DNA of 64,000 nt from Morinoia aosen (Eukaryota; Arthropoda; Malacostraca; Amphipoda; Talitridae). The position numbers and the translations under genes are program-made. The notes under the pieces were generated by a model. The model searched no databases and was not told the origin of the DNA. It was given only the letters and a program-made list of their open reading frames with translations. The stretch spans positions 56,528,020 to 56,592,019 of the forward strand of contig CM059567.1 of NCBI GenBank assembly GCA_030386875.1. The letters run 5' to 3'. Of the stretch, positions 22,097-33,246 are shown in pieces; position 1 is the first letter of the stretch; every line of letters starts with the position of its first letter.

Positions 22097-23680
22097 TTAC
22101 ATTGAAATGAAAATTCGCACTGAAATAAAAATTCCTACGGAAATGAAAATTCGTACTGAAATGAAAATTCCTACGGAAATGAAAATTCGTACTGAAATGA
22201 AAATTCCTACTGAAATGAAAATTCCTACTGAAATGAAAATTCCTACTGAAATGAAAATTCCTACTGAAATGAAAATTCCTACTGAAATGAAAATTCGTAC
22301 TGAAATGAAAATTCCTATTGAAATGAAAATTCCTACTAAAATGAAAATTCGTACTGAAATGAAAATTCCTACTGAAATGAAAATTCCTACTGAAATGAAA
22401 ATTCGTACTGAAATGAAAATTCCTATTGAAATGAAAATTCCTACTAAAATGAAAATTCGTACTGAAATGAAAATTCCTACTGAAATGAAAATTCCTACTG
22501 AAATGAAAATTCCTACTGAAATGAAAATTCCTACTGAAATAAAAATTCCTACTGAAATGAAAATTCGTACTGAAATGAAAATTCGTACTGAAATGAAAAT
22601 TCGTACTGAAATGAAAATTCGTACTGAAATGAAAATTCCTACTGAAATGAAAATTCGTCCTGAAATAAAAATTCCTACTGAAATAAAAATTCGCACTGAA
22701 ATGAAAATTCGTACTGAAATGAAAATTCGTACTGAAATGAAAATTCCTATTGAAATGAAAATTCCTACTAAAATGAAAATTCCTACTGAAATGAAAATTC
22801 GTACTGAAATGAAAATTCGTACTGAAATGAAAATTCCTACTGAAATGAAAATTCCTACTGAAATAAAAATTCCTACTGAAATGAAAATTCGTACTGAAAT
22901 GAAAATTCGTACTGAAATGAAAATTCCTACTGAAATGAAAATTCGCACTGAAATGAAAATTCGTCCTGAAATAAAAATTCCTACTGAAATGAAAATTCGT
23001 ACTGAAATGAAAATTCGTACTGAAATGAAAATTCGTACTGAAATGAAAATTCCTATTGAAATGAAAATTCCTACTAAAATGAAAATTCCTACGGAAATGA
23101 AAATTCCTATTGAAGTGAAAATTCAACTGAAATGAAAATTTCTACTGAAATGAAAATTCCTGCTGAAATGAAAATTCCTAATGAAATTAATATTCCTACT
23201 GAAATGAAAATTCCAACTGAAATGAAAATTCCTACTGAAATGAAAATTCTTACTGAAATGAAAATTCCTATTGAAATGAAAATTCCTACTGAAATGAAAA
23301 TTCCAACTGAAATGAAAATTCATACTGAAATGAAAATTCCTACTGAAATGAAAATTCCTATTGAAATGAATATTCCTACTGAAATGGAAATTCCAACTGA
23401 AATGAAAATTCATACTGAAATGAAAATTCCTACTGAAATGAAAATTCCTATTGAAATGAAAATTCCTACTGAAATGAAAATTCCTAGTGAAATGAAAATT
23501 CCTACTGAAGTTAAAATTCATATTCAGATGAAAATTCCTATGGAAATGAAAGTTCCTACTGAAATGAAAATTCCTACTGAAATGAAAATTCCCATTGAAA
23601 TGAAAATTCCTACGGAAATGAAAATTCCTGCTGAAATGAAAATTCCTACTGAAATGGAAAAATTCCTATTGAAATTATAA
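22097..23680. repeat. 18-bp minisatellite (GAAATGAAAATTCCTACT), close to 90 units
   Basis: Nearly perfect 18-bp units with C/G and C/A variants run for about 1.6 kb. Because 18 is a multiple of three, frames of several hundred codons stay open on both strands (for example repeats of EMKIPT or FHFSRN). I read these as repeat artefacts. The inverted partner at 51283-51684 has only about 22 units. Confidence 0.93.
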
Positions 23681-23689
23681 ATTGGGAAG

Positions 23690-23990
23690 CATGTCCCTCT
23701 ACTCAAGAGCCGCTGCATGCACGTGCAATGTGTTGTACTCATCTCCGTGCAACACATTTCACTGTTAATTTCAACATAAGCGCCGGAAAGTAATTGTGAC
23801 ATTAATTAATTAACGTCACAGAATAAATGAAAAACCGTGTTTGATCGAATAGGCTTCTAAACAATCATATTGGTTCAACATCACACCCAAACTCACAATT
23901 CCATTTTCGGTATCAATTCTCTAATAAATCGTTTATTCAAACTCTCTAACGGACTTTCGAAGAGTAGGATCCGAGACCTAGAAATTTTAA
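23690..23990. other. Unique intergenic part of left arm
   Basis: Matches 50990-51280 inverted. No gene recognised. Confidence 0.6.
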
Positions 23991-23996
23991 ATGTAT

Positions 23997-24143
23997 GCGG
24001 ACAGGCTGCACCATAAAATTGTCTCAATGGCCACGTCGCTCTACCTGCAAATTGTCTCAATGGCCACCTCACTTTACCTGCAAATTTTCCCAATGGCCAC
24101 CTCCCTTTACCTGCAAATTATTTCAATGGCCGCCTCACTCTAC
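23997..24143. repeat. 33-bp minisatellite next to TPR-like exon (left arm)
   Basis: Units such as CTCAATGGCCACCTCACTCT plus ACCTGCAAATTGT repeat about four times. On the minus strand each unit holds TTTGCAG followed by GTAGAGTGAG, so it looks like a copy of the exon-donor junction beside it. Partner array at 50753-50948. Confidence 0.8.
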
Positions 24144-24270
24144 CTGCCAGCTGCAGGCAGCCTGCCTGAAGTAGCGCGCGGCCTTCTTGTAGCGCCGCAG
24201 GCTGACGCAGAGCTTGCCCTGCTGCAGCAGGCTGAGGCCGTAGTGCAGGCCGTACTCTCCTCAGTAGTGC
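24144..24270 (-). pseudogene. TPR-like exon fragment (left arm copy)
   Basis: GC-rich 127-nt segment on the minus strand with acceptor GGTGCAG and donor CAG|GTAGAG. It encodes a helix-repeat-like peptide (LLQQGKLC, RRYKKAARYFRQAA) but has a TGA three codons in. The inverted partner at 50626-50752 lacks that stop. The host gene is not identified; a TPR-type repeat, possibly of a SET/MYND-type protein, is a guess. Confidence 0.5.
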
Positions 24271-24321
24271 CTGCACCGAACGGAAAATGGAACATATTTT
24301 TAGTGATCAACCAAAAGTAAC

Positions 24322-24895
24322 GATCAAGTGAAGTTTCTCAAAGAAGACATTTTTATTGATTGATCGATAATAACGATCAAGTGAAGTTTCTCAAAGAAGA
24401 CATTTTTATTGATTGATCGATAATAACGATCAAGTGAAGTTTCTCAAAGAAGACATTTTTATTGATTGATCGATAATAACGATCAAGAGAAGTTTCTCAA
24501 AGAAGACATTTTTATTGATTGATCGATAATAACGATCAAGTGAAGTTTCTCAAAGAAGACATTTTTATTGATTGATCGATAATAACGATCAAGAGAAGTT
24601 TCTCAAAGAAGACATTTTTATTGATTGATCGATAATAACGATCAAGTGAAGTCTCTCAAAGAAGACATTTTTATTGATTGATCGATAATAACGATCAAGT
24701 GAAGTTTCTCAAAGAAGACATTTTTATTGATCGATCGATAATAACGATCGACTGAAGTTTTTCGAAGAAGACATTTTTATTGATCGATCCATATGAACGA
24801 TCGAGTGAAGTTTTTCAAAGAAGACATAGTTATTGATCGATCCATCAGAACGATCGAGTGACTTTTTTCAACAGAGACATTTTTATTAATCGATC
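24322..24895. repeat. 53-bp minisatellite, about eleven units
   Basis: GATCAAGTGAAGTTTCTCAA recurs at 24322, 24375 and so on. Each unit ends in the palindromic GATTGATCGATAATAAC. The right-end units are more diverged. Partner array of about four units at 50378-50600. Confidence 0.9.
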
Positions 24896-24899
24896 CATA

Positions 24900-25640
24900 G
24901 AGAGAAAGTGAGGAAAGTGTAGGGAGAGAACAAAAAGAGTACACAAAAATATAAAAACATGAGAATAGCATGAAGCGAGAGAGGGAAGATTATGGAGAGG
25001 GTATGGAATACAGTAAAAAGAAAGTAATCAAAGGGTGTGAGGTTGGGAAAGGGCGTGGGAAAAGCATAAGGAGAGCGTTTGGAAAGCAGGATAAGAGCGG
25101 AGAAAAAGCATTACTGGGGTGTTGAGAGATTATGGAGAGGACTTAAAATTAGCAAAAGGAAGGGAGAGGTAGGGAGCGCTAGAGAAGGACATTGGGAGAA
25201 GAAGGAGATTAAGGGAAAAACTGGGTGAGAGTCTAGATCCAGGAATAGTTTGAGTTGGAACCAACAAAGAATAGTTTGTCACTGAACTCTGCTCATCTAA
25301 CCGGACATCAGTGGTTGAATTACGGATCCTCAATAGAGGCTCTAATATAAATGAAAGGAAGCAGGTAAATTATGGTGGTGGATTTTAAACTAAAACTTGG
25401 GCGAAAATGAATTCATGTATTTATGTTAGGAAATTATAATGAGTTGAACATGAGTGGGTAGGACCTGAAACCTGGATGTGAGGATAGGGTAATACAAAGG
25501 CAAATATGAAATTTAGTTCAATAAATGAAAAAATACTCGAGGAACATTTGGTAAATAACGCTTTCTAATGCATTATTTTCGTCTCTAAGCAAACGGAAAC
25601 TCATTCATTCCTGATTCCACCATCAAAGTAATAGAAATTA
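24900..25640. other. Purine-rich stretch, no gene
   Basis: GA-rich + strand (GGGAGAGAAC, GGAGAGG and the like) to about 25200. It matches 50150-50380 inverted up to about 25105, then becomes left-arm-specific. No gene recognised. Confidence 0.5.
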
Positions 25641-25741
25641 TATATTTATTTACCCGGTGTCCCACAAAAATGTTCCCAACCATTTAATTGATAATATCTC
25701 CGCTTTAAATTAACACACGTATTTGTATTGTTTTTTTTTTG

Positions 25742-26347
25742 TCACAATGTAGTAAATTTGATTTCCTTTTCGAATAATTTAAGTTTTTAGAAATTGATTG
25801 AAAAAACACTTTACAATGTTCGATTTGCTGAAAGGGGTAAAAAATAATTGCACAAATTAAAAGTTTTTTAAAACAAACTGATGTTCTTCCTTATTTTGTA
25901 CTTTCTAAAAATCGATCAAACCAAAATTTTAAATATTAACAAATCATTACCTTAAATAACGTTTAAAGAAATAAAGTAATTTAGTATCCTTCGACGTACC
26001 TACCAGTTCTCTCAAGGCAAGTATTACTTCTTGCCACCATTGGACGAAGAGTTTTGCGGATTATTCCACCATTTTTTTCAGTTCTTGAAACACTTCTTCA
26101 ATTCGTTGTCGAAGAATTATTAACGATGAAGGTGATACATACTTGGTGGTATGTAAGATCCATCAGTGTGAAATTATATTTAACAGTACGTATTGAGAAA
26201 TGAAGAAGAACACCAGTGTTGTTTTTAACACTTTTCCTTTGAACAATTAGTTTTCTACCCCTTTCAGTAAATCGATCACTGTAATGTGGTTATTCAACCA
26301 ATTTTCAACGACTTAAATTATTCAAAAAGGAAACAAAATTTACTACA
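25742..26347. mobile_element. DNA-transposon remnant with long inverted ends
   Basis: 25742-25850 (ATGTAGTAAATTTGATTTCC ... CTGAAAGGGGTA) is the inverted counterpart of 26240-26347 (TACCCCTTTCAGTAAATCGA ... TTTACTACAG). The interior of about 400 bp has only broken frames. The superfamily is not identified. Confidence 0.6.
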
Positions 26348-26393
26348 GTATTTTTTATTTGTATATATACATATAGAAAGGAGAGAATAAAGG

Positions 26394-27219
26394 AGAGAGA
26401 GAATAAAGGAGCGTCCTCTTCAGTAAGTAAAATACTTCTCTTCTTCAGTGAGTAAAGTAATGTTTTTCTTCACTTCAGACTGTAACGTTTTATTTTCGGA
26501 CAGTTTTATTTTATTGATTTCAGCCAGTTTTATTTTATTGACTTCAGACAGTTTTATTTTATTGATTTCAGCCAGTTTTATTTTATTGACTTCAGACAGT
26601 TTTCTTTGTTTCAGACACTTTTATTTTATTTTTTTGAGACATTTTTTTCAGGAGATGAGAGCTCCGAGGGATTTCGGCATGATTTTCATTTTCAAGGTAC
26701 GTTAGAACGAGCTCAACGTAGTCAGGCACGAAGCTGTTTTAATAGGAAGGCAAGCTCCGAAATGATCACAAACCAGCCTTTTACAAATTGAGATAATTTT
26801 TAAAAGGCTGGTTTGTGATAATTTCGGAGCTTGCCTTCCTATTGGCAAATAAATATTTATGAAACTACGTTGAGCCTACGTTGAGGCTACGAGAGCTCGA
26901 CTTGAGACTACGTTGAGACTACGTTGAGACTACGTTGAGACTACGTTGAGCTCGTTCTAACGTACCTTGAAAATGAAAATCATGCCGATATCCCTCGGAG
27001 CTCTCATCTCCTGAACAAAATGTCTCAATTAAATAAAATAAAAGTGTCTGAAACAAAGAAAACTGTCTGAAGTCAATAAAATAAAACTGGCTGAAATCAA
27101 TAAAACAAAACTGTCCGGAAGTAAAACGTTACAGTCTGAAGTGAAGGAAAACATTACTTTACTCACTGAAGAAGAGAAGTATTTTACTTACTGAAGAGGA
27201 CGCTCCTTTATTCTCTTTC
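26394..27219. mobile_element. Fold-back element, about 0.8 kb hairpin
   Basis: Two arms of about 390 bp are reverse complements from GAGAATAAAGGAGCGTCC at 26398 to its complement at 27198-27216, turning round at about 26793 (ACAAACCAGCCTTTT ... AAAAGGCTGGTTTGT). The left arm has four 24-bp units (CAGTTTTATTTTATTGACTT and variants); the right arm has a short GAGACTACGTT tandem. No coding sequence. Confidence 0.85.
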
Positions 27220-29140
27220 AGGCGAGGTCTTGATGGCTTCTTTTTGCATTCACTCAGCTTAACTCATTCTGACCAGTTAATCTTTAACGCTTTATTTATT
27301 ATTCTTTTTTATATTATCAGGTGATTGTTGTCTGGCTGGATTGTTGAGTTTGTGCAGTCTCTGTCCTGCCTGTTAAGTTCAACTGCGTTGTTTAGAGTTG
27401 CTGAACAAGTCAAATCTTATCGGCAAATATCAGCGCACGAACAGAAAAAATAACAAGGAATGATGTCTAAGAGGAATAATTGTAAGATTTCCACACCTGC
27501 AGGATTTTAAAAAACGATTCAAGGCTTCATTTACGTTTAATTGAACGATGCTAAAAGAGCCGCAAAGGCCGAACATAGTTTATTAAACTTCTAAAGGAGG
27601 AGTATTTATTTATTATATTTTATTGTTTAATTGTTTTTATTTCACCGATTAGCGCAGAGCGCTCGTAAAATAGCTTCCTATAGCTTCAAAAAGTGGCATT
27701 ATTGACACGGGTGCTCGATGGGTTGAAATACATTTTTAAGCAACAATAGTTGCAGCCGCAGTTGTAGGTAAGTAGGTTGACGCGATTGGGAAAGAGCAGC
27801 AGGAACCAGTCTGATCACCCCCCTGAAAGAACAAAATAATACTGCAAAAAAATGAATGAATAAACACAGTAGAAAGTGAGCAACTCAAATTGTGCACGAA
27901 TATAGATATTCAGTTGCAAGAACGCACCCCACAGTAGTGACAGTTAATCCCAGAGTCGCACACGAGTCCGGACAAAAACCTCGCAGCAGCGTTGCGGAGT
28001 AAGCAGCCGACCGCAGCCTCCCAGGGTACGTAGCGGTAACTATACCAGCAGCAGAAGATACTGGGAGCAGAACAAAAACCATACGAGCTAACTTGGGGCG
28101 CCGACACGGCGAAGTAGTGAGGGAGAATATCAGAGCACTAATTTCAAAGTCAATAGTCAGCTCCACTCACCCAAGTTAGTTTCCACTCGGTGGGTGGGTA
28201 AGCCACTTTAAGAGGTTCATTAAGGAAAAGGAAATAAAGATGAAAACAGTGGTGGAAAGGTGTTCAGGCGTAAATACGTAGGTAGGTATTTAACTACAGT
28301 AGGGAGATGAAATAAGCCCGACGGGCAATATATTGTAAGCTAGATGAACTCTGGAAGAAATCATTACAGTTTCCTCTAAATCTCAGAAGTTCACTGTTCG
28401 CAAATAGGTTTTATAAACTTCGAAAGAAGCAGTTTTAATAAGTTACATCTCCCATCGAAGTCGTTTACTGACAGTTGGCCATTTACCTATATTAGAACTA
28501 ATTCTTAAAGACCTGAATACCAAGAAAATAACACAAAAATAACAAAATTCACAATCACACACATACAAACTTGAACACAGCAAGGGAAATAGGAACAGTA
28601 AGCGAGGAGAAGTAGTACATAACCTCGAGGCTATGTAGCTACGTATGTGGTAATTACTGGCGCCCTCCAGGTGCTGCTCAGACTGCTACTGCTCCCGTGA
28701 AATTGTCAAATGCCGAATCTATTTATGCAAAAAATAATCCGCCCACCTTATCTCCGCTCAGCTCAAGATCCGGGGTAGCAAATGACAGCGCAAAAGCGAA
28801 GGATGGCTCTGCCTCAAAAGGCAATACGAGGAGTATGTGGGAAGAATTTTCCACATAATATTAATACTCATTAAACATTATTATTAAATAATGTTTAATG
28901 TTCACTTGCCGGAATGAGTTCAGTTTCACATAAAATTTGTTGAGTTCGTAGCTCCGGATAATTTTCGGTTTCATTTAACGTTTAGTCAAAGTGACTGTTT
29001 ATTACTCAGCAAGGCAGGATTGAAGTTATTATTATATCTTAAAAACCTTTAAATTCATTGGAATACGGCATACAACTTCTCTTAAGAAATTTTTGCGTCT
29101 CCGTACTGTGCACGAGAGAAGTCAGAGGAATTGCGATGAG
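27220..29140. other. Left-arm-specific block, no gene recognised
   Basis: This stretch and the two elements before it (25110-29140) have no counterpart in the right arm. It contains GC-richer parts (27890-28170, 28660-28860) but no convincing splice-bounded exon or domain, and a small hairpin at 28873-28900 (ATTAAACATTATT ... AATAATGTTTAAT). Confidence 0.5.
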
Positions 29141-29570
29141 TTCATGTCAGTGATTTGACTTTTCCTTCCCTCTTCATCGGCATGTTACTTTCTTGTGGTC
29201 CTGTTGAGTCACAGAGATAGCGAGGCAAGCTTATTCGTATTTCTCTGTGTTCTATACATTCTGTAGACTTGAAATCGTGAATTTGAAAAGAAATCTATGA
29301 AAGGCAGTTCGAAAAAACAATGCTTCACTGACGCTTATAATTGTGGACATGAAACGTTCAGAAAAACAAGCATCAATGCAGCAAATCATCTCAACTTTTT
29401 CGATTATTTCAATCTCTTTAATATAATTAGGATCGCAAAATATATTTTTCGTCTTTACCTTTTGCTCAAAGACACTTATGCATTCATTTAGGTGAAATTG
29501 GATGATTTCGAGAAAATCTCACTTTTACGAAAAAAAGGAAAACCAACGTAGCTAAGAAAATCATGATAAA

Positions 29571-30095
29571 ACAAACGTTTCGGATCATAAAAAATTCATT
29601 CGCAGTGTTCTGAAAAACAATTAGTCAAAGTATAAAAACTATTTCTGAACTCTTATTTTCTGAATAATCCAACGGATAAAATATTCACGTCAAAAAATAC
29701 AAACAAAAGACAATAATAGAACAAAAGCTATAAAACATTTTAACAAACAATAGAAAGTTTGACCGCCGTGTCACATTCATTTATTGACGGACGGTTTTTT
29801 AAAATGTAGATCGATTCTAAAATGCGGAGATCAGATAAATTTGGGGTTGAGTCCAAAATTTTAAAATTCGTGTTTTTAAAGAAATGGTCGTTATTCAAAC
29901 AATGTTCTTATATAGACGAATTAGACGGCTTAGTCAGATTGTTGCCCGTACGAAAGTCTTTCCTTTGTATTTTTTACATCAATATTTTATCTATTGGTTT
30001 ATTCAGAAAATTAGAGTTCAGAAACAGTTTTTAATACTTTGACTTATTGTTTTTCAGAACACTGTGGATGGATTTTTTATGATCCGAAGCGTTTG
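29571..30095. mobile_element. Fold-back element (left arm copy)
   Basis: ACAAACGTTTCGGATCATAA at 29571 is the inverse of TTATGATCCGAAGCGTTTGT ending at 30095, and pairing continues inward for more than 150 bp on each side. Flanking sequence of about 70 bp is directly repeated (29441 and 30133, TAGGAT...CATTCATT). Partner at 49201-49731. Confidence 0.75.
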
Positions 30096-30199
30096 TTCTT
30101 ATGTATTCCTTTAATAATACTCTTCAGTACAACTAGGATTGTAAGATATATTTCTGTCTTTGTTTCTTCCTCAAAGGCGATTCTGCATTCATTCAATAA

Positions 30200-31880
30200 T
30201 TCGCCTTAAACTCGTAGATTGTCAGTAGACAAGGAAGGAAGTTGAACTCGATCGATATTCTCGAAAAATTAATATCCCTTCTTTTCTGTTAATCGAGAAT
30301 CTGCACTACATTTCATGCATGTCTTTCGAAACAAAGATCCTTATTCCTTCTAATGAGCCTGATCAATCTTGAACAGCATATGAATGGGAAGGTTCTAAAT
30401 GAGATTTTCAGCACAAAAGACTTACAACATAGTGCGATTTGACACGGAAGAATTGTGTTGTTCTTGTAAGAAAGGTCTCATTCTTACTAAAGAAAGTATA
30501 TTACTGGTGAGACAATGCCGCGACGTTGGGATACATTTTAGCATTATTTTCTGGGCGTGAAAATCAGCAAATATGATTTTCTTGTTCCTCTGGGACTGTA
30601 GAATATTCTAGGACTGCAGTCTACCCAAGGTGACATTTCCAGTCACCTGATGAAGCGCCAAAATAAGAAGTCAAAATCTGTTTCAATTAAAACCATGAAG
30701 TCGGTAAGCTAAAGCAGTTAACTTGTGAATTCAGTGGACTACCCAAACCAATAGAAAATAACTAGCAGCTTTCAACAGTTACAGGTGATATTTAAGCCCC
30801 TCTAAGGCGTCTAAAGTTTACACGAACGTCACTAAAAAACCAACCGGAGACCGAATTTCTGACGTGCGAAATGTAGGTACAAATCATTCATGGCTTTGTC
30901 TTTTCTGTAGTCTGCTACATTTAGGTCTTTGTGTTCTACGTGATCAAACTAGAATCTTTTATGGAAACTCGCAACGAAACCTAAAGTCTGTGTCGATCAA
31001 ATGAACCTTGTATGCAAAGGGAAGGCGTATCTGCCGTAAAGACAATGATCACCACCCTATAACCATACGTTATCAATGAATACGCAGCCACTCGGACCTC
31101 CTGAATACAGACCGAATTATCAGTTTACGTAAATCGCTTCGATAATTTCATGAAAGTAATTTTCACGCATATATGTGTACGTTCTAAGCTCATCAAAGTC
31201 AGAAATTACTAATTTTTCTTGCACTGAATTCGATGATTCGTATTATTGGAACTCAATTTGAAAAAAGCATCAGAGCATCTGTTGTACGTATAATTTCAAG
31301 CCATCTTGTACTCTACTGGTGCCCATGTTTCTCTTCGTTTTTGGCACGCTGCATTAGCACAGTCGCTCCAATACTGTCAACAAAGGGCAAATTGATGTGT
31401 CACCTCCACTGTGAAACTATCTTGATCCGCTGTGTCTTGCTACAAAACAAGTGAATCTAATAATGAGTGCGTTGTTGAGCAAACATTACTCTTTCATGCT
31501 AGTATGTCATTCTTTCGAGTAGTGGAGTTGCATTTTTAAACTGCGAACTTCTCCTTAAAACGAATGGTTTTGCTCGAACTTCTTATTGTTGAGGGCTGGG
31601 TCTGGTGAAGGTGGGATGCAGTCTTATTTCGTACGCGAAAATTAATTTTGGTTTCAATTTACTTCGGCTTGTAACAATTTCAGCTTCACTAAGCTTTTCT
31701 TTTTATGACCATGAGTCTTGTCCTTAAGTTATGTTGTTGCAAGTACAATGAAATCAAATAGAATTCTCGACCTGCATCGCCAGTGACCGAGTTGCGCCGA
31801 AAATATCGACACGGACCACTTTTGTACGGCATCTCGTACAGTAGCTCTCACGGGGCGACAGCAGAGAAATACGGAGCTTG
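30200..31880. other. Upstream region of gene 2, no gene seen
   Basis: Matches 47400-49090 inverted, and 30880-31600 is recognisable again at 62870-64000 in direct orientation. Frames are short. It is conserved as part of the tandem unit but holds no exon I can support. Confidence 0.5.
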
Positions 31881-31888
31881 AATAGCTC

Positions 31889-32109
31889 AATTATAAATGA
31901 AAGAGTAAAGAAAGTCGCTTTTAAATTCAGCATCCTTGTTATGACAGTCTAATACTAAAAAAAGAACGTTTCGACCCATAAGGTCATTTTCAACTTCTGT
32001 CGGTAGAAAATGACCTAATGGGTCAAAACGCTCTTCTCTTAGTATTGGGCTGTCTCAATAAGAATGTTGAATTTATAAGCGACTTTCTTTGCTCCTTTAT
32101 TTATAATTA
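31889..32109. mobile_element. Short internal-deletion derivative of a fold-back element
   Basis: Terminal stems only: AAAGAAAGTCGCTTTTAAATTCAGCAT... folds on ...GTTGAATTTATAAGCGACTTTCTTTG, with inner GAACGTTTCGACCC pairing with GGGTCAAAACG. The full 0.7-kb form sits at the corresponding place in the right arm (46702-47397). Confidence 0.8.
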
Positions 32110-33246
32110 GGATTTTCAAAAATCAAAGCAAAAATAATTCTCCATGCTTACTACATTGAATAACTTAGTTCAGAAACCATCTATTTGTCTTTAATTTTCC
32201 CTGAATCTCATGAAATTTTATAATTATTCATCTTAAATACATCTAAAACAATGAACTCAGAAATTGTCGCTGGGTATGTCGAAATGAACAGACTTGTGAC
32301 CTCCATCGATATCTATCGCTTCCGCCAAAATCCAGGTTTTCACCCCTTCCATGGTGCTAGGCAATGTCGGTACAACATTCATGAGATATTTTGAGTGTTT
32401 TTGATCCATTTGAAATTTTTTGTTCGCAATATATTTATTCTCTTTGAATTTTAACGTCAAAGCTTCAGCCTTCGTTGTAAGTAAAACGTACTCTCAGTGA
32501 TGCCTGATGAGAAATCATGGGCGCACACTGGTGATAAATCATGTGCGATTTCCTCATATAATGTCGAAATGCAGAGCTACTTTGCTCAGACTTGTGCCCA
32601 CAACAATTCACTAATATTGTCTTACTGTTGGAATTTCTTCCCATAAAGCTAAATTTATAAGAATTTTTTTGGTTTCTTCCAATTCGTGACGATTTACATG
32701 AGTTAGATGATTACAAAAAGTAATTTAAGCCTAGTGTCATCAGGCCTACGTGTTCACTCTAGTTTTTGTAACGAAATTATCATCATTCAATATTTTTAAA
32801 TTGACTTATTCCTTATAATGACTAAATATAATTTGGTTAAATTTGAGATGTGCAGTATTTTTCATTACTATAACTTCGATCTACTGTAATTCGATTCCAT
32901 TTCATCATGATAATTTCAGTCGTAACTACCAGCTCTGTCTCGGGGGATATCTTGCCTTCAGATGGTTTGTTGTTATTTCCCAAGAATTGATTATATAATT
33001 TGAAAATTTGAACCTGAATTTACGATTTTTCGATTACATGAACCACGAAGTTTTGACCTTTCCGTCCCCCAAAGTTTCCAAATTTGTCGATTTAAAAGCG
33101 AAAACTCGATTTCATTTATGGTGCTATCCTAGTAGATAGTTTTTCCCCAGAATTTAAACGTGTTCTGTATATTTGAATCTTGACTCATCACCTCTACTGT
33201 TGAAGTTGAATTATCCAACTTTTCACCCAAATTTCCAGCAGCGTTC
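32110..33246. other. Gene 2 5' flank, no gene seen
   Basis: Aligns inverted with 45565-46700. A 67-codon minus frame at 32257-32460 has no recognisable domain. Confidence 0.5.

Noticed and set aside
22020..23680. Open frames of 182-368 codons on both strands (EMKIPT and FHFSRN repeats)
   Set aside because: The 18-bp unit keeps three frames open on each strand at once; there is no splice context, start signal or non-repeat domain.
24322..24895. CRISPR-like array
   Set aside because: There are no unique spacers: whole 53-bp units repeat, in a eukaryotic context. The same applies to 7180-7565 and 63310-63515.
27885..28166. 93-codon minus frame, GC-richer than its surroundings
   Set aside because: No domain, no splice sites in phase with a neighbour and no copy in the other arm.
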